DNA from: Fusibacter ferrireducens
GTDB taxonomy: Bacteria; Bacillota; Clostridia; Peptostreptococcales; Acidaminobacteraceae
Length of the DNA: 64,000 nucleotides
NCBI RefSeq assembly: GCF_015352425.1
Contig: NZ_JADKNH010000001.1
Coordinates: 529,790 to 593,789, forward strand
Reading direction: 5' to 3'
This document shows positions 53,736-62,703 of this stretch, in pieces. Made by a program: the position numbers and the translations under genes. The notes below the pieces were generated by a model. That model was given only the letters and a program-made list of their open reading frames with translations, was not told where the DNA came from and searched no databases. How positions within the stretch are numbered: the stretch's first letter is position 1; each line of letters begins with the position of its first letter.

Positions 53736-54826
53736 AGCATATTCGCTCCTGCTTCAAATTCAGTGTTGTATTCGCCATCATTAAGTTTATGGACGACCTT
53801 GGTCACGTAATATTTATTGTCCACATCGCTGTCAAAGCTTTTGATCTCAATGTATTTACCGGGGACGAGCTCTGGAATGCCCACCGATTTGCCATAACCC
53901 GTAATAAAGTTAAAGCTTCTTTGATTCAGTTCTGCTTCTGCCCTTTCTTTGGCTTCTTCCACGGTATTAATGGCCATATCCACGATCACCGTGGTTGAAG
54001 ATTTCAACTGTGATGAAAACTTATCTGGTTTTTGTGAACCTGCCCCTACCTTAGTTGCGGCACTGGCGGTACTCTCTATGACTTTATGCTCTGCATCATT
54101 ATAGCCTTTGACAGTGACTTTGTTCACGTATTTTGACAGTGTTCGTGTTTGATTAAAGGAGACCAACATTTGGCCCCATTCATAGAGTAATTGAGGGGTT
54201 TGATCTGCATAAGCGGGTTTTCGAAAATACACTTTCCCCTGTAGTACGAAAAATTCGTAGTTGATGCTCTTGGCGACTCTGCACAGAAAGGCATAATCGG
54301 TTTCTTTGTTCTGCTGAATTTCGCGTTCCAACTTTGTACTGGCATCCACTGTTTTGGTCCCTGCAAGTGAACCATAATTGCCTAAAATGCTGTTGACGGC
54401 ATCTGTGTAACTGCCGAGGTTCATCGCTGTGGACTTGTTGCCATGCATCATAAGACCTTTTACATCCAAGCATTCCACACTAATGTAGGGAAAACTGGTC
54501 TCAGAAAAATTTGCACTCACAGTCTCAATATAGCCTTTAAACACTAATGTCGTTTCGATATAGCCGAGTGAAACTTCCACTTCCTTGCCCAGTGAAAAGT
54601 AATCCTTCATGAGTTTGGCGTCAAAGGCGCGTTCATCTATATCGTAGAGTTCATAGGCCTCAAAGGAGCACATACTGGCTTCAAATCCAGTGCTGATATT
54701 GACTTCGATGTTGCTGATGGTGACATCTTTTTGAGGGATTTCTTTACCGCCCACTTTGATCTTATAGGTGGGCACATCAAATGCCCTATATTTTTTAGAG
54801 AGATCATCGTATTTTAAAGTCCCCAT
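53732..54826 (-). CDS. CIS hub protein (gpD/late control D type)
   Basis: 364 residues of the phage late control D family (gp27-like): FEAYELYDIDERAFDAKLMKDYFSLGKEVEVSLGYIE, KETDYAFLCRVAKSINYEFFV, and VPGKYIEIKSFDSDVDNKYYVTKVVH. It binds the tube end and the spike. In many eCIS the hub and spike are one gene (Afp8); here they are two coupled genes. GGGAGG precedes the ATG. Confidence 0.85.
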   Translation of the reverse strand: MGTLKYDDLSKKYRAFDVPTYKIKVGGKEIPQKDVTISNIEVNISTGFEASMCSFEAYELYDIDERAFDAKLMKDYFSLGKEVEVSLGYIETTLVFKGYIETVSANFSETSFPYISVECLDVKGLMMHGNKSTAMNLGSYTDAVNSILGNYGSLAGTKTVDASTKLEREIQQNKETDYAFLCRVAKSINYEFFVLQGKVYFRKPAYADQTPQLLYEWGQMLVSFNQTRTLSKYVNKVTVKGYNDAEHKVIESTASAATKVGAGSQKPDKFSSQLKSSTTVIVDMAINTVEEAKERAEAELNQRSFNFITGYGKSVGIPELVPGKYIEIKSFDSDVDNKYYVTKVVHKLNDGEYNTEFEAGANML

Positions 54827-54893
54827 ATTACCTCCCTAAGGTTAATCTTAAATGCTCTAAACGTAGCCCTATATCGAATCGAAATAGTTTATG

Positions 54894-55538
54894 TCAATCA
54901 ATCGAAGGAATCTTCATGATTTGACCACTTTTTAATAGTCTTGGATTGGCGATTTTGTTCTCTTTCGCAATTATTTTCCACAGTCTTGGATCTTTGTATT
55001 CTTGACTCGCCAACATCCACAAGGATTCATTTTGATTGATGCGTCTATGTTTCGTTCGATCGGGTGATTCCAAAGGCGTTTTTTTAAGTTGTTCTTCCAT
55101 GGTTTCAGTGGCTTTTAGCGTCAAGGATACCTTTGCTCTGACGGGTTTTCCAGATTCTAAGAACATGGTAAATGTGGTAACCGCTTTACTGATCACGCCT
55201 TTAAAGTCAAGCGATCCCCATACGATGCGCACTTCTGGAGGTTCATGTAGACCGGCATCCACTGACATGGCTTTTAAGAGCTTATCCGTATACTTGCGGA
55301 CATCTTCTTTTTTATCTTCTGCATCAGGTGTCATGTAGGTATCAAAGAAGAGTTCGATATCCAGTATTGGGACTGTACTGCCTTTATACTGCTTGACAGG
55401 CTGATCGACACCGATCGGACTCGCCCATGAGTAGGTTTTTTCGTTTGTAATTTTATATTCACTTGGATTAAAGAGACAGTCAAAATCTTCTTTAATTTTT
55501 TCACCCATGATGGATATCTTGGCTTTCTTAAGTGCCAT
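54894..55538 (-). CDS. CIS tube-cap/LysM protein (Afp7-like)
   Basis: 214 residues: conserved start KAKISIMGEKIKEDFDCLFNPSEYKI and a C-terminal LysM domain (NQNESLWMLASQEYKDPRLWKIIAKENKI, about 168-212). It links the tube to the baseplate hub. AGGAGG precedes the ATG. It is 11 bases past the giant gene. Confidence 0.88.
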   Translation of the reverse strand: MALKKAKISIMGEKIKEDFDCLFNPSEYKITNEKTYSWASPIGVDQPVKQYKGSTVPILDIELFFDTYMTPDAEDKKEDVRKYTDKLLKAMSVDAGLHEPPEVRIVWGSLDFKGVISKAVTTFTMFLESGKPVRAKVSLTLKATETMEEQLKKTPLESPDRTKHRRINQNESLWMLASQEYKDPRLWKIIAKENKIANPRLLKSGQIMKIPSID

Positions 55539-55548
55539 GTGCTACCTC

Positions 55549-58500
55549 CTATAAACCACGTCTCCTGCGCTCGCGTTCAACACGATCTGTGACGCGCTTA
55601 TAAACTTGATCAGCAATTTTATCGATATTGATCGTTTCTGGTGAAGGTGCCACAGTGTTTTCAACCACTTGTGCACTCTCTTGGTGATCTTTTGGTAAAA
55701 CGGATGTCATTTCTGGCGCTGTCATAACCTCTCGAATGACTTCTCTTGTCACAGTTTTATGAGAAAGTCTTGAAGATTCAACTTCTGAATACGACATCAC
55801 TTGATCCGTATGATGTGTCAGGTTAACTGGTGTTTGCTTTTGAAGTAAATAAGTGCTCATTTGAACCCTATTATTGTTTAAGGAAACTGTTTTCATATTG
55901 TGAAGTACTTTCGTATGATTCATGCTCTTCTTCATGTGCTCTGCATAATTTGAAATCGTTTGAACTGTTTTTTCAGAAAGATTCAAACCCTGCTTGTTTT
56001 CGTCTTTAGATTTGACAAACTGATTTTTATAATGCAGTTGTCTTTGAACAATGAGCGCATGGTCTAATTTCTTATGCACCTCAGCTAAACTTTGATAGAC
56101 ATAGGCGGGGACCAGTTCAGGATATTGATTATGCACTTTTTTTTGTCTCTGTTGCTGTAGTTTGCTTTGAAATTTGATGTGTTCAATCTCTCTTTCGATG
56201 GCTTTTCGCTTTTCAGCATTTTTACGTGCTGCCTTTTTTTGTTTTCGCCCTTTAATTTTATCAGATGACATCTGAGTGTTTTCAAGTTCGGCCATGAGCA
56301 ATGAAATCTCGTGTGTGTAATCGACACTTGAACTTTCCGTTTGTTTTATTGGGGCAATTCTTTGTCTCAAATACGATGTATTCAAAGTAAGTTTGATACT
56401 TTCATCGCCATTTTTTAAGATCACAGTATTTTGCCATTTACTAGAAAAGTAATGGGTGTGATCAGGGCTTGATTGATCTGGATTAAACGTTGGATGATTG
56501 AGTTTTAAAGTGATGATCTTTGGGTTAATACTCATACTATTGTGAGTCTTGATAACATGGTTTTGAGTCTCTTTAATATTATTGTTTGTTTTTATGAGGC
56601 GGATAGGCCTTAAGTTGTTGCTGCTGATGTTATGACTGAACTCATCGGTGTTGTAATCGCTTTTATGACTGTTATCAATAGAGGCCCTGTTGATGTGATT
56701 GCTGTAAATGTTGTTAATATTGATATCATGAATTTGATTGTAATTATGATGAGCGTGATTACTATTGACAACGTTACGATCCGCATAATTAATAAAATCA
56801 CCATGATCACTGATATGAATAGGATAACAATTATAATGATCACGATTTTGACTGTTGTAGTTGCTATTCATTGTTTTGCGATTCATTGAACTTAGCTGAA
56901 TCACTTGATAGCTTGAAACCATCTTCGGTTTGAGATTGGTCTTCACATTTACAACAGTATCCAGCTGAGCATCAATCGTAATGGGTGAAAGCTTATGAAC
57001 AGTAGTTTGATTTACAAGCTGTTCTGTTAATTGCTTTATCCGTTGATTATTTATAAGATGACGCTTGTGTAAAGGAAAACTTGAGTGCTTTGTTGCGCTG
57101 TTCTCATATAGCACTTCTTTTTCTATGTCAGATGAAATCACAGTGTTGTATAATGTCTTACTATAATCTGAATATAGATGTACATTTGTCAAAATTCCTT
57201 TTATCCATTGAAATTGCTTATGTTCCAAATTAGCTATAAAAGGCTTGCTGTCAATAATTTTTTTCAAATTAAATACGGATACGGCCTCTTCTCTACTTTC
57301 AGATATAAAGATGGCTCTTGGTTTTGAATTCGGAACACTGCGCCTTTTTGCTTGTACTTTTGGATTGATCAACCGATTTGATTTTAATGAGAGCCCACTT
57401 GATTGGATGGCTATGGGCTCAAACCGATAAAGCATATTAAAAGTATGTCTGAAAGTTTGTTTAAAAGTATGTTTGAAAGCATTTTCAGGAGCAATAGAAT
57501 TCAAAATAACCTGATGATGCGATGCTTCAACAAATACACTTGGATTCAAAGTATTCTGATTTGAAATAGCCTGCTTTGAAATTGCATAATTTGAATTCAT
57601 CTGGCTTGAAAACACTTTATCTGAAAACATCTGATTTGAATCGGTTTGGGTGGATTTATGCTCATATCTAGGATTCAAAATGGATTTTTTCAAAGTAAAA
57701 TTATTGGATTCATCCTCTCTAATCTCAGTCTGTAAAAAGGAATCTTTATTTGCTTGGAATCTATTTTTATAGTAAAAGTGGTGTTGCTCTAAAAATCGAT
57801 TGGACTGGTTGACAAGTGATGCCGCAAGATGAATTAAACTTTGGGGTCCGTTTGTGACCTGTGTTGTTGAACTGATCATATAATCGATTGAACTGGTTGA
57901 AGTTAATTTAAATTGAGCTTCGGAGCGATCATCTCTTGATAAATGATTTAAATTATGGAGCCTATGCGTTAAAAAGAGATTCGCAGGTAAAATGGTATGC
58001 TGTGCCCAATTTTCTGAGTTGATACTTTGATATAGGCTTAAAGGTATATTCATAGGTTGTGAACTGCTTTGAGAAAGATCTGTTGGAGAAAGATTTCTTT
58101 TTAAATCAACGGTGCTTTCCCTAAGTTTTATATACTCTTGAGCATCTTGATAACGGCCTTGACTTAGAAACTTTAAAGATTCTAAATGTTCAAGATAGTA
58201 CTTTATTTGATTATCAATTTTTTCATCCCCTATACTGGAGAAACGGTTGAGAATCTTTTGTGAGAAAGCTTCTAGATTTTCAAGGGCATTCTTTTTTTCG
58301 ATGATCGTATTCGTATAGAATGCATTAAATGCTTTTATCTTCTGCAAGCTATTGATCGAATCACCTGTGAAACTCAACATAGAGTTATTGGATGATTCTA
58401 TGGAACCATCTGCAAGTCTTTGAACGGACTCGTTAAACACAGTCTCACGACTATTTAAAGACACAGTTTCAAGATTGTCGAAGCGAGATACAGTCTCTAA

Positions 58501-60999
58501 AGTGCTCAATAGAATATGTCTCAATGCCCCCTGAAAATTGCTATTCAAGTTATTATGATGTATTTGATAGACCATTAAGGCGCTATTACTAAAATAATCC
58601 TCGGATACGGGTTCATCTGTCCATTGATTTGTAGGGCCATATGGACCTAAATTTGTGAATATTTTTGTAGGATAATTAGTGTAAAATTGTTTTTGATATA
58701 TGGCATTGTTTTTTGGATTGCTGTTATAGAGATCGCCATATTCAGAATTTGTATTTGTAACTGCATTAGAGCTTGCATTTGAATCTAAATCTAACTGATA
58801 ATACATGCCAGTAGTTTGAGAATATATGTTAGTGCTTTGAGAGTGTATATTACTTTGAGAATACATGCTATCACTTTTGGAATGCATATTAATGCTTTGG
58901 GAAAGCATATTAGCACTTTGAGAACGCATGTTGACACTATGAGCCATAGCCGTCGAATGCTCTTCGTTGACACGGCTGTTGAAAATGTTCTCAATAGAGG
59001 TTGTGTGGGCATCATAACCAACGGAGTCATTTGAATAAGTGCTTTGAGTAAAACGGTTTCGAGTATAATTATTTAGCGTATTACTGCTCTGAGTATTGAC
59101 ATTTTGAATATGATTTTTTTGAGTATCACTATTTTGAGTGTTACCGCTTTGAACATTAATATTCTGAACTGAGTATAGTCTGCTGTATGGCATCTTATTG
59201 GGGTTATCCATATGATCGATAAACGTATTTTCTATAACTTTATTGTTAATAACGGTCTGATGAATCTGAGCATCATTGTTTACAAACTGTTCTTTGAGAA
59301 GCATTTGTCTGTTGATTAGGTTTAAGCTCCTATAGAGCGCATTCTCTTCATATTTTTCGTATCCTTCGTAAGGAGAATCCATCCAATTTTCCTGAATGTC
59401 TATGTGGTATAATCCCTCACGTGTTCTCAACAAATGAGTTGCAACCAAAGCCCTGTTTTTTTCAAGGAAACTTGGATGGTTGAATATGCTCAGATTAGAG
59501 TTTGTATAACCTTTTGCTTTGGTGAATGCATTTGTTTCAATACGCGTATTTGTTTTAAGAGGGCTATTTAAATTGTCTATATTCACGATGTCATTCACTT
59601 GAATATTATTTTGAACAGACTTAATCATACTGTTCAGAAAACGACTATTTTTCTTTTGAGTACTGTACAAAGTATTTAACTTATTTAAAGTATCTAAGGT
59701 ATCTAAGGCATCTAACGTATTTAAAATATTTAAATAGTTCAAATTATCTGAATTGATCTCATAATTTAAATTTGAGTTCGCAGTTAGATGGCTATCATCA
59801 TTTATTTTTGAACTAATTTCTTGATTATACATCTCCCTATTGACAGGGTATTGAAACATCCTATTCATTCGGTTTTCATGAGCATTCAATTGCATTTTTA
59901 AAAAATGCTCATTTTTTATAAGCGTGTCATTGGGAGTGATAAAGTATTTGTTTTTAAGCATCTTATTGCTTGTGTCCATACGAACAACTTGATCTTGCTT
60001 AAAAATATTCAGCCATTTCGGCGATTGAATGTGGCTATTCACTTCATCATAAAAGAGCTCTCGTTTGTGATCTGCATAACTTCTATAGATAAAGCGATTT
60101 GAAGTCTGATTTATATAATGAGCTAGCGGCATTGAAACTTCAGTAGCGGTGAGCAGTTGTACTGCCGACCACTGAGTATATCGCTCGGTAGCGTGGTTTT
60201 CAGAATTTAATGGAACCGATTTTTGATTTCGACCCAACAATCGATTGATGAGTTTAGAAAAAAAGTGCGGTTCAGATGTTGAGGTTTCAAACACATGGAT
60301 ATCATCGTTTATAGCATATAATTTGGCATAGGCATTTAATCCCGCTATATTATTATGACCATAATTGTTTTTAAAATAATTTGCATCTTGATGTAGCATA
60401 ATTTGGCCATATTCAGGCGCATTGGGATTATATTTGTAAGGCGGTATATCAACACCGTTCTCCATATTGGTATCGGATTTATCCAGAGTTTGTGACTTGC
60501 TATTTTGACTTTCAGTGCGCGCTCCTAAATACTTTATGGTATAACGGTCTATATACTTATTCCCAACTTCACTTTGTGATATAGAATGTGCAAACTGTTT
60601 AACTGGATATAAACTCATATTCAAATCAATGAGTTTCTGTACTTCTTGGTGATTGATGATGGGATTCAGATGCTCTGTGTTGATCAGTGTATTGATCAGT
60701 TGTAATTGCTGATGGATCACATTTATCGGTTTGCGAGCATCGCTATTTTGGATATATTGACGGTTGACGTGTACGGTGTTATGGGCATTATAAATCATAG
60801 GGTTATTTTCTATGATGGTTTGGATGGCTGCACTCTGTTCATCGCTGGCTGCTTCCTGCATTAACAAGTAGATCAGATCCATTAACGGCCAAGAGATCAT
60901 AGACTGCCCTTTATAATGTGTCAGAATTTCTATGGCAAATTGTGATTTTAAAAGTATTGGAAAGGGTTTAATCATTGGTTTCAACGTTTCATTCACCAT
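55549..60999 (-). CDS. Giant repeat-rich CIS protein of 1816 residues
   Basis: Very rich in Asn, Ser, Gln, Thr and His, probably disordered. The C-terminus NIDKIADQVYKRVTDRVERERRRRGL matches the tail of proteins encoded at this place (between the second tube and the LysM gene) in eCIS loci, so it is the Afp6-position protein, enormously expanded. Short tandem repeats of several periods are present: 3 residues (about 419-449, LDT type), 5 residues (612-656, and 1122-1154), 7 residues (692-739), 9 residues (832-859) and 4 residues (1169-1189). A coiled-coil basic stretch lies near 1555-1630. The role is unknown; ruler, scaffold or cargo are options. AAGGTGA fits the ATG at 60999 better than the GTG at 61008. 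Confidence 0.75.
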   Translation of the reverse strand: MVNETLKPMIKPFPILLKSQFAIEILTHYKGQSMISWPLMDLIYLLMQEAASDEQSAAIQTIIENNPMIYNAHNTVHVNRQYIQNSDARKPINVIHQQLQLINTLINTEHLNPIINHQEVQKLIDLNMSLYPVKQFAHSISQSEVGNKYIDRYTIKYLGARTESQNSKSQTLDKSDTNMENGVDIPPYKYNPNAPEYGQIMLHQDANYFKNNYGHNNIAGLNAYAKLYAINDDIHVFETSTSEPHFFSKLINRLLGRNQKSVPLNSENHATERYTQWSAVQLLTATEVSMPLAHYINQTSNRFIYRSYADHKRELFYDEVNSHIQSPKWLNIFKQDQVVRMDTSNKMLKNKYFITPNDTLIKNEHFLKMQLNAHENRMNRMFQYPVNREMYNQEISSKINDDSHLTANSNLNYEINSDNLNYLNILNTLDALDTLDTLNKLNTLYSTQKKNSRFLNSMIKSVQNNIQVNDIVNIDNLNSPLKTNTRIETNAFTKAKGYTNSNLSIFNHPSFLEKNRALVATHLLRTREGLYHIDIQENWMDSPYEGYEKYEENALYRSLNLINRQMLLKEQFVNNDAQIHQTVINNKVIENTFIDHMDNPNKMPYSRLYSVQNINVQSGNTQNSDTQKNHIQNVNTQSSNTLNNYTRNRFTQSTYSNDSVGYDAHTTSIENIFNSRVNEEHSTAMAHSVNMRSQSANMLSQSINMHSKSDSMYSQSNIHSQSTNIYSQTTGMYYQLDLDSNASSNAVTNTNSEYGDLYNSNPKNNAIYQKQFYTNYPTKIFTNLGPYGPTNQWTDEPVSEDYFSNSALMVYQIHHNNLNSNFQGALRHILLSTLETVSRFDNLETVSLNSRETVFNESVQRLADGSIESSNNSMLSFTGDSINSLQKIKAFNAFYTNTIIEKKNALENLEAFSQKILNRFSSIGDEKIDNQIKYYLEHLESLKFLSQGRYQDAQEYIKLRESTVDLKRNLSPTDLSQSSSQPMNIPLSLYQSINSENWAQHTILPANLFLTHRLHNLNHLSRDDRSEAQFKLTSTSSIDYMISSTTQVTNGPQSLIHLAASLVNQSNRFLEQHHFYYKNRFQANKDSFLQTEIREDESNNFTLKKSILNPRYEHKSTQTDSNQMFSDKVFSSQMNSNYAISKQAISNQNTLNPSVFVEASHHQVILNSIAPENAFKHTFKQTFRHTFNMLYRFEPIAIQSSGLSLKSNRLINPKVQAKRRSVPNSKPRAIFISESREEAVSVFNLKKIIDSKPFIANLEHKQFQWIKGILTNVHLYSDYSKTLYNTVISSDIEKEVLYENSATKHSSFPLHKRHLINNQRIKQLTEQLVNQTTVHKLSPITIDAQLDTVVNVKTNLKPKMVSSYQVIQLSSMNRKTMNSNYNSQNRDHYNCYPIHISDHGDFINYADRNVVNSNHAHHNYNQIHDININNIYSNHINRASIDNSHKSDYNTDEFSHNISSNNLRPIRLIKTNNNIKETQNHVIKTHNSMSINPKIITLKLNHPTFNPDQSSPDHTHYFSSKWQNTVILKNGDESIKLTLNTSYLRQRIAPIKQTESSSVDYTHEISLLMAELENTQMSSDKIKGRKQKKAARKNAEKRKAIEREIEHIKFQSKLQQQRQKKVHNQYPELVPAYVYQSLAEVHKKLDHALIVQRQLHYKNQFVKSKDENKQGLNLSEKTVQTISNYAEHMKKSMNHTKVLHNMKTVSLNNNRVQMSTYLLQKQTPVNLTHHTDQVMSYSEVESSRLSHKTVTREVIREVMTAPEMTSVLPKDHQESAQVVENTVAPSPETINIDKIADQVYKRVTDRVERERRRRGL

Positions 61000-61017
61000 A
61001 TTGCTCACCTTTTTTAA

Positions 61018-61053
61018 AAGATAAGGGGCAGTAGCTATTGCGCCCCTTATCTT
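61018..61053 (-). terminator. Perfect 12-bp hairpin between tube and baseplate parts of the CIS operon
   Basis: AAGATAAGGGGC and GCCCCTTATCTT pair exactly over a 12-base loop. Only four U follow, then the ribosome binding site of the giant gene (60999). It may be a leaky terminator lowering baseplate gene expression, or a processing site. Confidence 0.6.
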
Positions 61054-61123
61054 TAGATTTTATAGAATGTAACTTACAATCTTGTAATTAGAGTATTGCC
61101 GATCTTACTTTAGGTTGCCGATC

Positions 61124-61552
61124 TTACTTTTCCTTAAGCCCCTGATGTTTGAGTTCGATTTTTTCAACAGCTATTTCTTTACCCACTGCATCAAGGCTGG
61201 GACCAGACCATTTTACTGGCAAAGCGTTTTCAATTTGCCAAGTACGAATGGTTTCACCCGTTTCATTCCACAACTCAATGGTGCCATTTTTACGAACGAA
61301 TTTACCAATTTGGATGTCTTGAAACCATTTGATCAGTTTAGTGACTTCGCCAGTCCCCCGCTCTAAAACCAAATGACCACTCTTTTTATTTTTTGGAAAT
61401 TCCAGCACGTAGTCATTGACGCCACCCTCATTGTAGGGCTCAAATTCCAGTTCGATATCCAGTCCAGATACTTTGCTAAAACTCATTTTTATGTCGCCAA
61501 TTTCCACTTTAAAGAGCCAATTCATACCATAATCATAAATATTGTTTGCCAT
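61124..61552 (-). CDS. CIS inner tube protein (gp19-like, Afp5-type)
   Basis: 142 residues. GYDMNWLFKVEIGDIKMSFSKVSGLDIELEFEPYNEGG, LERGTGEVTKLIKWFQDI and LPVKWSGPSLDAVGKEIAVEKIELKHQG match the T4 gp19-like tail tube family (tube/tube-initiator). GTGAGG supports the ATG at 61552 (ORF open to 61585). It is the second of two tube-type paralogues. Confidence 0.88.
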   Translation of the reverse strand: MANNIYDYGMNWLFKVEIGDIKMSFSKVSGLDIELEFEPYNEGGVNDYVLEFPKNKKSGHLVLERGTGEVTKLIKWFQDIQIGKFVRKNGTIELWNETGETIRTWQIENALPVKWSGPSLDAVGKEIAVEKIELKHQGLKEK

Positions 61553-61619
61553 AAGCCTCACCCATTGATGTTGAATCAGATTCATTCAACTTTATTCAAC
61601 ACATCTAATTTTATTCAAG

Positions 61620-61814
61620 TCATCTAATATCGAATACATTTTCTGGTGCATCGTTCACTTTTTTATGAATCACGGATATTTCGTCACACCATTTTCGCCG
61701 CTCTCTATGATCCATGTGCATTATTTGATCATGATCCCAGTGAAAATAGTATGCGATAAAAGCCACTTCTTCGTATAATCGTTTAACGGGATAAGGGGCT
61801 ATCCTTCCTGATGA
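61620..61814 (-). CDS. DUF6760-like segment read by -1 frameshift from the chaperone gene
   Basis: About 64 codons with strong coding character, encoding APYPVKRLYEEVAFIAYYFHWDHDQIMHMDHRERRKWCDEI. This is the small DUF6760-type protein known in CIS and phage-tail loci (from memory). The frame has a stop (TGA, 61825-61823) just before and no ATG, GTG or TTG before the conserved region. It joins the 61799-62170 frame at the T TTT TTT heptamer (61820-61814), giving a product of about 183 residues. Confidence 0.7.
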   Translation of the reverse strand, partial: SSGRIAPYPVKRLYEEVAFIAYYFHWDHDQIMHMDHRERRKWCDEISVIHKKVNDAPENVFDIR

Positions 61815-62170
61815 AAAAAATCAACATGTACTCCAAATTTTTTACCACAGCTTGGACATACGGCATCATAGCTTGGCACCTCCATTTGATTGATACGTGA
61901 GTATAAATCTTGAAGATAAGCCAAATCTGCCGTGAAAAGTTTTTCGATTGTTTTTGTGTCAATTGCTCTAAGATCCCCAAGTTTGACGATCACTCTTGAT
62001 AATAAAATGATGGTCAAATAGCCAGGATTTTGTTGAACGCGCGCATCTTTCATCGGTAAGATTTCATCAGCTGCCGTTGCCAGTCTCATAACGCCTTCAC
62101 GGTGCAAGTTGCCATCTTGATCAATAAATCCCTTAGGGAGTACGAAGTTAAATTCCGTTTGGAATGCCAT
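61799..62170 (-). CDS. CIS hub/tail assembly chaperone (T4 hub-chaperone type)
   Basis: 123 residues: FNFVLPKGFIDQDGNLHREGVMRLATAADEI, NPGYLTIILLSRVIVKLGDL, then a CPSCGKKF zinc-ribbon-like pair. It matches the small protein encoded between the tube genes in CIS loci, called tail assembly or T4-type baseplate hub assembly chaperone (from memory). GAGGAGG precedes the ATG. The zero frame ends in TAG at 61799, 13 bases after the slippery heptamer; a GGAG lies ten bases upstream of it. Confidence 0.8.
   Translation of the reverse strand: MAFQTEFNFVLPKGFIDQDGNLHREGVMRLATAADEILPMKDARVQQNPGYLTIILLSRVIVKLGDLRAIDTKTIEKLFTADLAYLQDLYSRINQMEVPSYDAVCPSCGKKFGVHVDFFHQEG
61814..61820 (-). promoter_or_regulatory. 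Slippery heptamer T TTT TTT
   Basis: Minus-strand GAT TTT TTT CAT read in the chaperone frame gives a perfect X XXY YYZ heptamer. A Shine-Dalgarno-like GGAG sits 10 bases upstream, the usual distance for a -1 stimulator. The -1 frame continues for 64 codons. Confidence 0.65.
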
Positions 62171-62203
62171 ATGATTTACCTCCTCACTTTGCTTTTATAG
62201 ACT

Positions 62204-62635
62204 CTATGCAGTTCTTGTCAAACCTTCATGTGCAAGTTCCATGGATTCAAATGCAACCTCTGATCCACTTGCATTAAAGTCCGGAGCTGTGTATTTCACA
62301 GGCCATGCATTGATCAATTGCCATGATGCCGCGTCGTCGCCAGCTTCATCTATAGAAGTAATGGTCACTGTTTTACGTTCTACCGTACCTTCAGCGATAT
62401 CATTTAACCACTCGTAGAGCACCATTGAATCTGAAGTCCCCCATTTTAGAGTGACATTGCCATATTTAATTAAACCCGGTAATTTTCTCGGTGTGATCAC
62501 ATCATCGCCTTCTCTGTATTCGATGACGTCCATGGTTGCGTCAAAACCGGTTACATCGCTGAAGCCACCTGCTTCGAGCCCATCTATTTCCAATCTAAAT
62601 CTAAAATTACGATATGGATGTTTACTTTCAGCCAT
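62204..62635 (-). CDS. CIS inner tube protein (gp19-like, Afp1-type)
   Basis: 143 residues: YRNFRFRLEIDGLEAGGFSDVTGFDATMDVIEYREGDD, PGLIKYGNVTLKWGTSDSMVLYEWLNDIAEG and WPVKYTAPDFNASGSEVAFESMELAHEGL, a textbook gp19-like tube protein. It stacks as hexamers within the sheath. AAGGAGG precedes the ATG. Confidence 0.9.
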   Translation of the reverse strand: MAESKHPYRNFRFRLEIDGLEAGGFSDVTGFDATMDVIEYREGDDVITPRKLPGLIKYGNVTLKWGTSDSMVLYEWLNDIAEGTVERKTVTITSIDEAGDDAASWQLINAWPVKYTAPDFNASGSEVAFESMELAHEGLTRTA

Positions 62636-62703
62636 TGTATTTTCCTCCTTACATTAGCTATTTAAAGATGTTGAGTGTATTTTCTCAATCGGGATTAGGA
62701 TGA

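Noticed and set aside
56632-56889. Plus-strand ORF rich in Ile/Met/Val inside the giant gene
   Set aside because: It is the antisense reading of an Asn/His-rich stretch (AAT and CAT codons give ATT and ATG in reverse); no ribosome binding site or conserved features.
58790-59170. Regular 15- and 21-base periodicity resembling a CRISPR or minisatellite array
   Set aside because: The repeats are in phase with the codons of the giant CIS protein and vary freely; there are no unique spacers of uniform length.
61783-61980. 65-codon ORF overlapping the chaperone gene in the third frame
   Set aside because: It has no recognisable features and is on the wrong frame for the conserved downstream DUF6760-like region.
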